NCBI RefSeq assembly: GCF_900104535.1
Contig: NZ_LT629710.1
Span: forward strand, 930,001 to 994,000
DNA: 64,000 nt
Direction of reading: 5' to 3'
From: Nakamurella panacisegetis
Lineage (GTDB): Bacteria; Actinomycetota; Actinomycetes; Mycobacteriales; Nakamurellaceae
Part shown: positions 36,703 to 44,494 of the stretch, piece after piece
Position numbering within the stretch: the stretch's first letter is position 1
How the letters are laid out: the number at the start of each line of letters is the position of its first letter
Position numbers and translations under genes: made by a program
Notes under the pieces: model-generated
The model's database searches: none
The model's input: the letters and a program-made list of their open reading frames with translations, nothing else
Told to the model about the DNA's origin: nothing

Positions 36703-36748
36703 CCGCGGGGCGGGCCGAGGATCTACCGATCCGAGGCCCGCCCCGCGG
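36703..36748 (+). terminator. hairpin terminator after the permease gene
   Basis: The arms CCGCGGGGCGGGCC (36703-36716) and GGCCCGCCCCGCGG (36735-36748) are perfectly complementary, with an inner GATC-containing loop, followed by TTTCGTG. This should end the 34116-36690 transcript. Confidence 0.85.
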
Positions 36749-36891
36749 TTTCGTGTTCCGCGGCTCGACGGCGGCCATCGGCCACCCACCGACGTGACCT
36801 GGACCATCGATGTTTGTACGCTCCTTTGGTGCGCCCGCAAGCGCGCCTGAAGATTCGCCGGGACCCTCGGCCAAACGAAGGGCAAGTTGAC

Positions 36892-38265
36892 GTGACCGAC
36901 CATCCTCGAAATCCCCGATTGCTCAGCATCGACGCCCTCAAGGACCTGATCCGCAGCGGCGAGGTGGACACGGTGGTGGTCGCCTTCACCGACATGCAGG
37001 GTCGGCTGCAGGGCAAACGGTTGCACGCCCAGTTCTTCCTGGACGAGGCACTGGCCCACGGCACCGAAGGGTGCAACTACCTCCTGTCGGTCGACGTCGA
37101 CATGAACACCGTGCCCGGTTACGAGATGTCGTCCTGGGAGAAGGGCTACGGAGACATGATCTTCGCCCTCGACCTGGACACCATTCGCCATCTGCCGCAC
37201 CTGCCCGGGTCGGTGATGATCCAGACCGACCTGACCTGGCTGGACGGGGAACTGGTGCACCAGTCGCCCCGGTCGATCCTCAAGGCCCAGCAGGCCAGGG
37301 CGGCGGCGGCCGGATTCACCGCGTTCGCCGGCACCGAGCTGGAGTTCATCCTGTTCAACGACACCTACGAGGACGCCTGGGACGCCGGCTACAAGGGCCT
37401 GACTCCGGCCAACCAGTACAACATCGACTACTCGATCCTGGGTACCACCCGGATCGAGCCGCTGCTGCGCGACATCCGCAACACCATGTACGCGGCCGGC
37501 CTGACCGTCGAATCGGCGAAGGGTGAGTGCAACCTCGGCCAGCACGAGATCGCGTTCCGCTTCGAGGAGGTGCTGGCCACCGCCGACAACCACGTGGTCT
37601 ACAAGAACACGGCCAAGGAGATCGCCGAGCAGCACGGCCGGGCGTTGACCTTCATGGCCAAGTTCGACGAGCGGGAGGGCAACTCCTGCCACATCCACCT
37701 CTCCCTCCGGGGCACCGACGGCAGCCTGGTGTTCTGGGACAAGGACAAGGGTGAGCGGACGCCGCTGTACGACCACTTCATCGCCGGGATCCTGCACACC
37801 ATGCGTGAGTTCACCCTCCTGTACGCGCCGAACGTCAACTCCTACAAGCGGTTCGCTCTCGGCTCGTTCGCTCCGACCGCCGTGGCGTGGGGGCTGGACA
37901 ACCGGACCTGCTCGGTCCGGCTGGTCGGTCAGGGCAATTCGGCCCGGCTGGAGAACCGCCTGCCCGGCGGCGACGTCAACCCGTACCTGGCCATCGCGGC
38001 CATGATGGCCGGCGGCCTGTACGGGATCGAGAACGAACTGGAGCTGGAACCGGCCCTGGTCGGCAACGCGTACACCTCGGGGAAGCCGACGGTGCCGACG
38101 ACCCTGCGTGAGGCCCGCGACCTGTTCGCGGCCTCATCCATCGGCCGGGCCGCGTTCGGCGATGACGTGGTCGAACACTACGTGCACGCCGCCGATGTCG
38201 AGCTGGCCGCCTTCGAATCGACCGTCACCGACTGGGAGCTGCGTCGCGGCTTCGAAAGGTTCTGA
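36892..38265 (+). CDS. glutamine synthetase family gamma-glutamyl-amide synthetase
   Basis: The 457-residue protein starts at a GTG after AAGGG. The GS catalytic domain is clear: FAGTELEFILFNDTYEDAW, NLGQHEIAFRFEEVLATADN, EGNSCHIHLSLRG (ATP and glutamate) and RLENRLPGGDVNPYLAIAAM. The RLENRLPG-x-DVNPYL form is that of GlnA3/GlnA4/PuuA-type enzymes, which join glutamate to polyamines or ethanolamine, rather than to ammonia. A dehydrogenase and hydrolase for the later steps follow directly. The gene starts 4 bp before the aldehyde dehydrogenase start, so the two are coupled. The amine is not determined by sequence. Confidence 0.88.
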   Translation: MTDHPRNPRLLSIDALKDLIRSGEVDTVVVAFTDMQGRLQGKRLHAQFFLDEALAHGTEGCNYLLSVDVDMNTVPGYEMSSWEKGYGDMIFALDLDTIRHLPHLPGSVMIQTDLTWLDGELVHQSPRSILKAQQARAAAAGFTAFAGTELEFILFNDTYEDAWDAGYKGLTPANQYNIDYSILGTTRIEPLLRDIRNTMYAAGLTVESAKGECNLGQHEIAFRFEEVLATADNHVVYKNTAKEIAEQHGRALTFMAKFDEREGNSCHIHLSLRGTDGSLVFWDKDKGERTPLYDHFIAGILHTMREFTLLYAPNVNSYKRFALGSFAPTAVAWGLDNRTCSVRLVGQGNSARLENRLPGGDVNPYLAIAAMMAGGLYGIENELELEPALVGNAYTSGKPTVPTTLREARDLFAASSIGRAAFGDDVVEHYVHAADVELAAFESTVTDWELRRGFERF

Positions 38266-38269
38266 GCAC

Positions 38270-39679
38270 GTGACCCACGCCAACTCCACCGCCCTGCGCT
38301 ACTCCGGTCCGCTGTCCGGGGACGGCGGCACCACCACCCTGATCGACCCGGCGACCGCGCTGGAACTGACCACCCTCCCCCGGGCCTCGCTGGCCGAGAC
38401 CGATGCCGCCATCGAGAAGGCCCATCGGGCCTTCCCGGCGTGGCGGGCGGTCGCACCGGGTGATCGGGCCCGGCTGCTGCGCCGGTTCGCCACCGTGGTC
38501 GACGAGCACCTGTCCGAGTTGGCCGACCTGGAGGTGCGCAACGCCGGGCACACCATCGGCAACGCGACCTGGGAGGCCGGCAACGTCCGGGACGTCCTGC
38601 ACTACTACTCGGCCGCGCCCGAGCGGCAGTTCGGCCGCCAGATCCCGGTCGCCGGAGGCATCGACATCACCTTCCACGAGCCGCTCGGCGTGGTCGGCAT
38701 CATCGTGCCGTGGAACTTCCCGATGCCCATCGCCGGTTGGGGGTTCGGGCCGGCCCTGGCCGCCGGCAACACCGTGGTCCTCAAGCCGGCCGAGGTGACG
38801 CCGCTGACCGCGATCCGGCTGGCCGAGCTGGCCCTGGAGGCCGGGATCCCGGACGGCGTCTTCACCGTCATCCCGGGCAAGGGCTCGATCGTCGGCGAGC
38901 GGTTCGTCACCCACCCCCTGGTCCGCAAGGTCTGCTTCACCGGCTCGACCGACGTGGGCAAGGGGGTCATGCGCGGGGCGGCCGATCAGGTCAAGCCGGT
39001 CACCCTGGAGCTGGGCGGCAAGAGCGCCAACATCATCTTCGCCGACGCCGATCTGGAGCTGGCCGCGGCCTCGGCGCCGGGGTCGGTGTTCGACAACGCC
39101 GGGCAGGACTGCTGTGCCCGGTCCCGGATCCTGGTGCAGCGCAGCGTGTACGACCGTTTCCTGGAACTGCTGGAGCCGGCCGTCACCGGGTTCCGGGTGC
39201 GGCCGCCGTCCGACCCGGAGGCCGAGATGGGGCCGCTGATCACCGCCGGTCAGCACGCCTCGGTGAGCGCCTACGTCCAGGGCACGAACGTCGCGTTCGC
39301 GGGCTCGACCCCGGGCGGGGACGGTTTCTGGTTCCCGCCGACCGTCGTCCTTCCCTCCTCCACCCAGGACCGCATCTGGCGTGAAGAGGTGTTCGGCCCG
39401 GTCGTCGCGGTGCTGCCGTTCTCGGATGAGCACGAGGCCATCCAGATGGCCAACGACAGCGAGTTCGGCCTCTCGGGGTCCATCTTCACCTCCGACGTTG
39501 GCCGGGCGATCCGCGTCTCGCGAGGGGTGGAGGCCGGCAACCTTTCGGTCAACTCGCACTCGTCCGTCCGCTACTGGACGCCGTTCGGCGGCTTCAAGCA
39601 GTCCGGCCTCGGCCGCGAACTCGGGCCGGACGCGCCGGACGCGTTCTCCGAGGTCAAGAACGTCTTCATCGCCACCTGA
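38270..39679 (+). CDS. aldehyde dehydrogenase
   Basis: The 469-residue protein starts at a GTG 4 bp after the synthetase stop. It has the NAD(P)-binding motif FTGSTDVGKGVM, the general base Glu in LELGGKSANIIF and the nucleophile Cys281 in GQDCCARSR. This is the betaine-aldehyde / gamma-glutamyl-aminobutyraldehyde group (PuuC-like). In a gamma-glutamyl amine route it would oxidise the aldehyde formed from the glutamylated amine to the acid. Length and residues look intact. Confidence 0.92.
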   Translation: MTHANSTALRYSGPLSGDGGTTTLIDPATALELTTLPRASLAETDAAIEKAHRAFPAWRAVAPGDRARLLRRFATVVDEHLSELADLEVRNAGHTIGNATWEAGNVRDVLHYYSAAPERQFGRQIPVAGGIDITFHEPLGVVGIIVPWNFPMPIAGWGFGPALAAGNTVVLKPAEVTPLTAIRLAELALEAGIPDGVFTVIPGKGSIVGERFVTHPLVRKVCFTGSTDVGKGVMRGAADQVKPVTLELGGKSANIIFADADLELAAASAPGSVFDNAGQDCCARSRILVQRSVYDRFLELLEPAVTGFRVRPPSDPEAEMGPLITAGQHASVSAYVQGTNVAFAGSTPGGDGFWFPPTVVLPSSTQDRIWREEVFGPVVAVLPFSDEHEAIQMANDSEFGLSGSIFTSDVGRAIRVSRGVEAGNLSVNSHSSVRYWTPFGGFKQSGLGRELGPDAPDAFSEVKNVFIAT

Positions 39680-39793
39680 ACCTTCGCGCCGTCCCGTCTC
39701 GGGGTCGCAACCGCGACCACCGAGCGCGGACGCTGCGGTCCCGCTCCACCCCTCCACGCTTCGCCCCACCCAAGAAGGGAAATCAACGCCAAC

Positions 39794-40564
39794 ATGTCTG
39801 GTCGTCTTGCCGGCAAGGTCGCGGTCATCACCGGAGGCTGCTCCGGCCTGGGCCTGGCCACCGCCAGGAAATTCGTCACCGAGGGCGCCAAGGTCGTCAT
39901 CGGTGACATCGACGACGCCCGCGGGCCGGTCGTCGCGGAGGAACTCGGCGGGCGCTACCTGCGCACGAACGTCACCGACCCGGACGAGGTGAACGCCCTG
40001 TTCGCGCTGGCCAAGAGCGCCTACGGCAGTGTGGACATCGCGTTCAACAACGCCGGGATCTCCCCGCCGGAGGACGACTCCATCCTGACCACCGACCTGG
40101 CCGCCTGGCGCAAGGTGCAGGAGGTCAACCTGACCAGCGTGTACCTGTGCTGCAAGGCGGCCCTGCCCTACATGATCGAGCAGGGCAAGGGATCGATCAT
40201 CAACACCGCGTCGTTCGTCGCCGTCCTCGGGGCGGCCACGTCGCAGATCAGCTACACCGCCTCCAAGGGCGGCGTACTGGCGATGAGCCGCGAACTCGGC
40301 GTCCAGTTCGCCCGCAAGGGGATCCGGGTCAACGCCCTGTGCCCCGGACCGGTGAACACGCCGCTGCTGCAGGAGCTGTTCGCGAAGGACCCGGAGCGCG
40401 CCGCCCGCCGCCTGGTGCACATCCCGATGGGCCGGTTCGGCGAGGCCGAGGAGATCGCCAACGCGGTGCTGTTCCTGGCCTCGGACGAATCCAGCTTCAT
40501 CACCGCGTCGCAGTTCCTGGTCGACGGAGGCATCTCCGGCGCCTACGTCACGCCCCTGGACTGA
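39794..40564 (+). CDS. short-chain dehydrogenase/reductase
   Basis: The 256-residue classical SDR has VAVITGGCSGLGLATARKF as the cofactor loop, FNNAGISPP, and the catalytic Tyr/Lys in SYTASKGGVLAMSRE. FLVDGGISGAYVTP ends it. A hydrophilic loop with Asp (IGDIDDAR) after the second strand indicates NAD preference. In this operon it probably oxidises an alcohol group of the gamma-glutamylated intermediate to an aldehyde for the enzyme before it (inference), which would suit a glutamyl-ethanolamide-type substrate. 114 bp separate it from the aldehyde dehydrogenase gene. Confidence 0.9.
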   Translation: MSGRLAGKVAVITGGCSGLGLATARKFVTEGAKVVIGDIDDARGPVVAEELGGRYLRTNVTDPDEVNALFALAKSAYGSVDIAFNNAGISPPEDDSILTTDLAAWRKVQEVNLTSVYLCCKAALPYMIEQGKGSIINTASFVAVLGAATSQISYTASKGGVLAMSRELGVQFARKGIRVNALCPGPVNTPLLQELFAKDPERAARRLVHIPMGRFGEAEEIANAVLFLASDESSFITASQFLVDGGISGAYVTPLD

Positions 40565-40593
40565 CGCGCAGGCGTGTTCGGGCATGAGGGACG

Positions 40594-41301
40594 ATGGTCG
40601 GTATGACGCGCCCGATCATCGGCATCAGCACGTACCGCGAACCGGCGACCTGGGGTCAGTGGCAGCAGGTGCCGGCCGCGCTGGTCCCGGCCCGGTACGT
40701 GGACGCCGTACGGGCCGGCGGCGGCACTCCGGTGCTGCTGCCGCCCCTCGGGCCGAACGACGATGCGGCGCAACTGGTGAGCCGCCTCGACGGTCTGGTC
40801 ATCGCCGGTGGCGCCGACGTCAACCCGGCGCGCTACGGGCAGCACCCGGAGGCCCACACCTCCGGGTGGCGTGACGACCGGGACGTCTCCGAGTACGCCC
40901 TGCTCGACGCGGCCGAGGACCTCGGCCTGCCGGTGCTGGGCATCTGCCGGGGCATGCAGGTGCTGGCCGCGCGCGCCGGCGGTCACCTGTGTCAGCACGT
41001 TCCCGATCTGGTGGGCCACGACAAGCACTCCCCCGGTCCGGGCGAATACGGCCCGGTCGCCGTGACCACGGTGGACGGTTCCAGGCTGGCCGGCATCGTC
41101 GGTCGGGACCTGACCGTCCCCTGCCACCACCACCAGTCGGTGCTCGACGCCCCCGGTTTCGTCTTCAGCGCCGCCGCCGACGACGGCATCCCGGAGGCCA
41201 TGGAGACCGTGACCGACCGGTTCGTCGTTGCCGTGCAATGGCATCCGGAGACCGGGTCCGACATGCGGTTGTTCCAGGCGTTGGCCGCGGCGGCGGGTTG
41301 A
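40594..41301 (+). CDS. gamma-glutamyl hydrolase of the PuuD/glutamine amidotransferase class I family
   Basis: The 235-residue protein may start at ATG 40594 or 40603 (MTRPIIGISTYREP); the first has the better spacing to GAGGG. Cys118 in GICRGMQVL is the nucleophile, and AVQWHPETGSD supplies the His-Glu of the triad. In PuuD these residues cleave gamma-glutamyl-GABA to glutamate and GABA. Here the enzyme should release glutamate from the oxidised gamma-glutamyl compound made by the three enzymes before it, closing the cycle. Nearly touches the oxidase gene (3 bp). Confidence 0.9.
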   Translation: MVGMTRPIIGISTYREPATWGQWQQVPAALVPARYVDAVRAGGGTPVLLPPLGPNDDAAQLVSRLDGLVIAGGADVNPARYGQHPEAHTSGWRDDRDVSEYALLDAAEDLGLPVLGICRGMQVLAARAGGHLCQHVPDLVGHDKHSPGPGEYGPVAVTTVDGSRLAGIVGRDLTVPCHHHQSVLDAPGFVFSAAADDGIPEAMETVTDRFVVAVQWHPETGSDMRLFQALAAAAG

Positions 41302-41304
41302 CCC

Positions 41305-42327
41305 ATGGACTTCATCACTCTGCGGGCCACCGCGCAGGCGCAACTGGACCCGGTGGCCTGGAGCTACTACCAGGGCACCGCGGACGGGGACCCCGAGGCC
41401 GACCAGATCGCCTGGCAGCAGATCGCTCTGGTGCCGCGGGTGATGCAGGGGCTGGCCACGATCGATCAGTCCCTCACTCTCGGCGGGGCCCACCTGAAGA
41501 CCCCGATCATGGTCGCCGCGACCGCCGGTCACGGGTTGGCCAACGACGACGGCGAGGTCGCCACCGCGCGGGCGGCGGCCTCGGTCGGCGCCCTGATGGT
41601 CTACTCCAGTTCGGCGACCGTCGACGTGACGACGTTCGGCGCCGCCGCGCCCGGCCCGTGGTGGGCCCAGGTGTACCTGATGCGGGACCGTCGGCTCAGT
41701 GATCGCTATGTCGCGCAGGCCGTGGCGGCCGGGGCGAGCGCCCTGGTGCTCACCGTGGATCTGGCCGGTTCGGTGGCCAACGCACCGTTCCGCACCGAGA
41801 CCCAGCCCCGGATGTCGGCCCGCCCGGGCAACTTCCCGGGCCTGGTCTGGGAACAGATGTCGTCCCAGATCGACTCCGATCTGCGGCCCGAACACATCGC
41901 CGAGCTGGCCGCCGCCAGCGGGCTGCCGGTACACGTCAAGGGCATCCTGCACCCGGACGATGCCCGTATCGCCGTCGACGCCGGAGCGGCCGGCGTCATC
42001 GTCTCCAACCACGGTCGCCGTCAGGCGTCCGGAGTGGTGTCCACCGCCGCCGTGCTGGCCGATGTGGTGGAGGCGGTGGCCGGCCGCGTTCCGGTGCTGG
42101 TCGACGGCGGTGTCCGGACCGGGGCGGATGTGCTGCGGGCCATCGCGTTAGGCGCCACCGCGGTCGGAGTGGGCCGTCCGGTGCTGTGGGGTCTGGGCGC
42201 GGCCGGGGAGCCCGGCGTCACCTCGGTGCTGTCCCGGCTGATCGCCGAATTCCGGCAGACGATGGCGGCCTGCGGCGCCGGACGGTTGGATCGGATCGAC
42301 TCGACGATGGTGCGAATACCCCGTTAG
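41305..42327 (+). CDS. FMN-dependent alpha-hydroxyacid oxidase/dehydrogenase
   Basis: The 340-residue TIM-barrel protein belongs to the glycolate/lactate oxidase family. PVAWSYYQGTADGDP holds the substrate Tyr, AATAGHGLANDDGEVATA and VHVKGILHPDDARIA line the FMN, and His236 in SNHGRRQ is the catalytic base. The usual NHGGRQLDG is here NHGRRQASG, so the residue before the catalytic Arg and the Asp after Gln are changed. Together with a somewhat short length this suggests altered substrate use. It could oxidise a 2-hydroxy acid such as glycolate produced by the preceding steps (inference). The operon seems to end here. Confidence 0.85.
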   Translation: MDFITLRATAQAQLDPVAWSYYQGTADGDPEADQIAWQQIALVPRVMQGLATIDQSLTLGGAHLKTPIMVAATAGHGLANDDGEVATARAAASVGALMVYSSSATVDVTTFGAAAPGPWWAQVYLMRDRRLSDRYVAQAVAAGASALVLTVDLAGSVANAPFRTETQPRMSARPGNFPGLVWEQMSSQIDSDLRPEHIAELAAASGLPVHVKGILHPDDARIAVDAGAAGVIVSNHGRRQASGVVSTAAVLADVVEAVAGRVPVLVDGGVRTGADVLRAIALGATAVGVGRPVLWGLGAAGEPGVTSVLSRLIAEFRQTMAACGAGRLDRIDSTMVRIPR

Positions 42328-42373
42328 TGGAGTCGTGGCGGCACCGGGCGCCGAGCTGTGCCACGCTTGCCGC

Positions 42374-43690
42374 GTGCGTATGCAATTCGCGACCGGCCCC
42401 GACCCGACGGACCTGCTGACCCTGCCGTGGTCAACCCCGCTGGAGGACTGGCCCAAGGAGAAACTGGTCAGCCTGCCCCGGGGCATCTCCCGACACGTCG
42501 TCCGGTTCGTCCGGATGGGCGGGATCGTCTACGCCATCAAGGAGATCAGCCAGGGCCTGGCCGAGCACGAGTACGAGCTGCTGCGGGATCTGGCCAAGGC
42601 CGGCATCCCGGTGGTGCAGGCGGTCGGCGTGGTCGCCAATCGCACCACCCCCGAGGGCGAGCCACTGGATGCCGCCCTGGTCACCAAGCACCTGCGGTTC
42701 TCGCTGCCCTACCGGGCGCTGTTCTCCCGGCGGCTGGACGTCGACCTCGAGCCGAAGCTGCTGGACGCCCTGGCCGAGCTCCTGGTGCGGCTCCACCTGG
42801 TCGGGTTCGCCTGGAAGGACTGCTCACTGTCGAACACGCTGTTCCGCCGGGACGCCGGTGCCCTCGCCGCCTACCTGGTCGACGCCGAGACCGGCGAGAT
42901 GCGGCCCTCTCTGTCCGACGGGCAGCGCCAGCAGGACCTGGACATCGCCGAGACCAATCTGGCCGGTGAGTTGCTCGATCTGCAGATGTCCGGGTTGCTG
43001 TCGGAGTCGGTGGATCCGCTGGCCACCGCGGTGTCCGTGATCGAGAAGTACGAGCGACTGTGGGCCGAACTCACCCAGCCGCAGACCATGGGCGAGGACG
43101 AGTGGTGGCGCATCGAGAAGCGGCTGGCCCGCCTCAATCAGCTCGGTTACGACGTGGCCCAGATCCAGATCAACGAGAAGGACGGCGACCCGCACATCCT
43201 GGTGCAGACGCAGGTCGTCGAGGCCGGACACCACCGTCGCCGCATGTTCAACCTGACCGGTCTGGAGATGCAGGAGAACCAGGCCCGGCGGGTCCTCAAC
43301 GACCTGGACACCTACCGCTCGCGGGCCGTCATGCCGGAGACCGAGGTGGACGAGGACACCGTCGCCCGGCATTGGGTGACGGACGTGTTCGAGCCGGTCC
43401 TGGAGGCCGTCCCCCCGGATCTGGCCGCCAAACTGGAACCGGCCGAGATTTTCCACGAGGTGCTGGAGCACCGATGGTTCCTGTCCGAGGCGGCCGGCCA
43501 CGAGGTTTCCATCGAGGACGCGGTGAAGTCGTACGTGGACAACGTGTTGCGGTTCCGCCCGGACGAGCAGGCGCTGCTCGACCCGGATCTGATGGGCAAC
43601 GGCCTGATGAACCCGGACGACGACGAGGAGGAACCCGATCCCGAGGCCGACGCGGCCTGGGAGGCCGCAGCCATGCGGTACGGCGGGTGA
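42374..43690 (+). CDS. DUF4032 domain protein (atypical kinase-like)
   Basis: The 438-residue protein begins at a GTG (MRMQFATGPDPTDLL); an ATG two codons later is possible. The N-terminal half resembles a lipopolysaccharide-kinase/protein-kinase fold: YAIKEISQGLAEHEYELLRD with the Lys-Glu pair, VRLHLVGFAWKDCSLSNTLF as a degenerate catalytic loop and AAYLVDAETGEM as the Mg-binding loop. The DUF4032 domain follows, and the C-terminus is a strongly acidic tail (DDDEEEPDPEADA). The family is widespread in actinobacteria without a known role. Confidence 0.85.
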   Translation: MRMQFATGPDPTDLLTLPWSTPLEDWPKEKLVSLPRGISRHVVRFVRMGGIVYAIKEISQGLAEHEYELLRDLAKAGIPVVQAVGVVANRTTPEGEPLDAALVTKHLRFSLPYRALFSRRLDVDLEPKLLDALAELLVRLHLVGFAWKDCSLSNTLFRRDAGALAAYLVDAETGEMRPSLSDGQRQQDLDIAETNLAGELLDLQMSGLLSESVDPLATAVSVIEKYERLWAELTQPQTMGEDEWWRIEKRLARLNQLGYDVAQIQINEKDGDPHILVQTQVVEAGHHRRRMFNLTGLEMQENQARRVLNDLDTYRSRAVMPETEVDEDTVARHWVTDVFEPVLEAVPPDLAAKLEPAEIFHEVLEHRWFLSEAAGHEVSIEDAVKSYVDNVLRFRPDEQALLDPDLMGNGLMNPDDDEEEPDPEADAAWEAAAMRYGG

Positions 43691-43733
43691 TGCCATCTCC
43701 AGCGGCGCCGCCGTACCCGCGTCGGGGTACTGG

Positions 43734-43753
43734 CTGATCCGGCGCCGGATCAG
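43734..43753. terminator. perfect 20-bp palindrome between convergent genes
   Basis: CTGATCCGGCGCCGGATCAG reads the same on both strands. It lies 43 bp after the DUF4032 gene and before the convergent glutathione peroxidase gene. It may act as a bidirectional terminator, although without a loop the inner pairs would have to open. A dyad for a protein is the alternative. Confidence 0.45.
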
Positions 43754-43913
43754 TGGCGGAGCGGCGGACCGGGAGGTCCGGCGGCAACCGGCGGCATGCC
43801 GGTCGCCGCTGAAGATGGTGCAGGGTGGCCGTTCTGTGTTCCTGCTCCCCGTTTCCTCTGCCCATCAGGAGGCCCGCGGCCGGCACGTGATACGTCCGGC
43901 CGGCCGCCCTACG

Positions 43914-44405
43914 TCAGGCCAGCAGCGCTTCGATGTCGGCCCGGATCTGCGGCGCGTCGGGCTCCGTGCGCGGGCCGTAGCGGCCGACCACCCGGCCGTC
44001 CGCGGCGACCAGGAACTTCTCGAAGTTCCACTGGATGTCACCGGTCCGCCCATCGGCGTCCGGAGCCTCGGTGAGCGTCGCGTAGATCGGGTCGCGCCCC
44101 TCACCGTTGACGTCGATCTTGTCGGTCATCGGGAAGGTGACCCCGTAGGTCGTCGAGCAGAACTCGGCGATCTCCTCGGCCGTCCCCGGCTCCTGACCGG
44201 CGAACTGGTTGGTGGGGAATCCGATGACGGTCAGTCCCCGCCCGACGAATTCCTCGTGCAGGGCTTCGAGCTTGCCGTACTGCGGGGTGAGCCCGCACCG
44301 GCTGGCCACGTTGACCACCAGCGCGGCGCGGCCGGCGGCCAGGGCACCGAAGGTGGTCGGTTCACCGGACAGGGTGGTGACGGGCAGGTCCAGCAGTTCG
44401 CTCAT
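43914..44405 (-). CDS. glutathione peroxidase-family thiol peroxidase
   Basis: The 163-residue protein is full length for the family. The peroxidatic Cys37 lies in VNVASRCGLTPQYGKLE, and FPTNQFAGQEPGTAEEI is the typical Gln-containing motif, with WNFEKFLV carrying the Trp-Asn partners. Such enzymes reduce peroxides, in actinobacteria probably with thioredoxin because glutathione is absent. A second Cys (EFCSTTYG) may be the resolving residue. It stands alone. Confidence 0.94.
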   Translation of the reverse strand: MSELLDLPVTTLSGEPTTFGALAAGRAALVVNVASRCGLTPQYGKLEALHEEFVGRGLTVIGFPTNQFAGQEPGTAEEIAEFCSTTYGVTFPMTDKIDVNGEGRDPIYATLTEAPDADGRTGDIQWNFEKFLVAADGRVVGRYGPRTEPDAPQIRADIEALLA

Positions 44406-44494
44406 GGGTCGGGCTCCTCGATGGTCGGTCGTTTCCTCCGGTCCAACCCCGCCGGGCCGGATCGGATTCCCGGTGGGTGGACTACGTTGCGACG

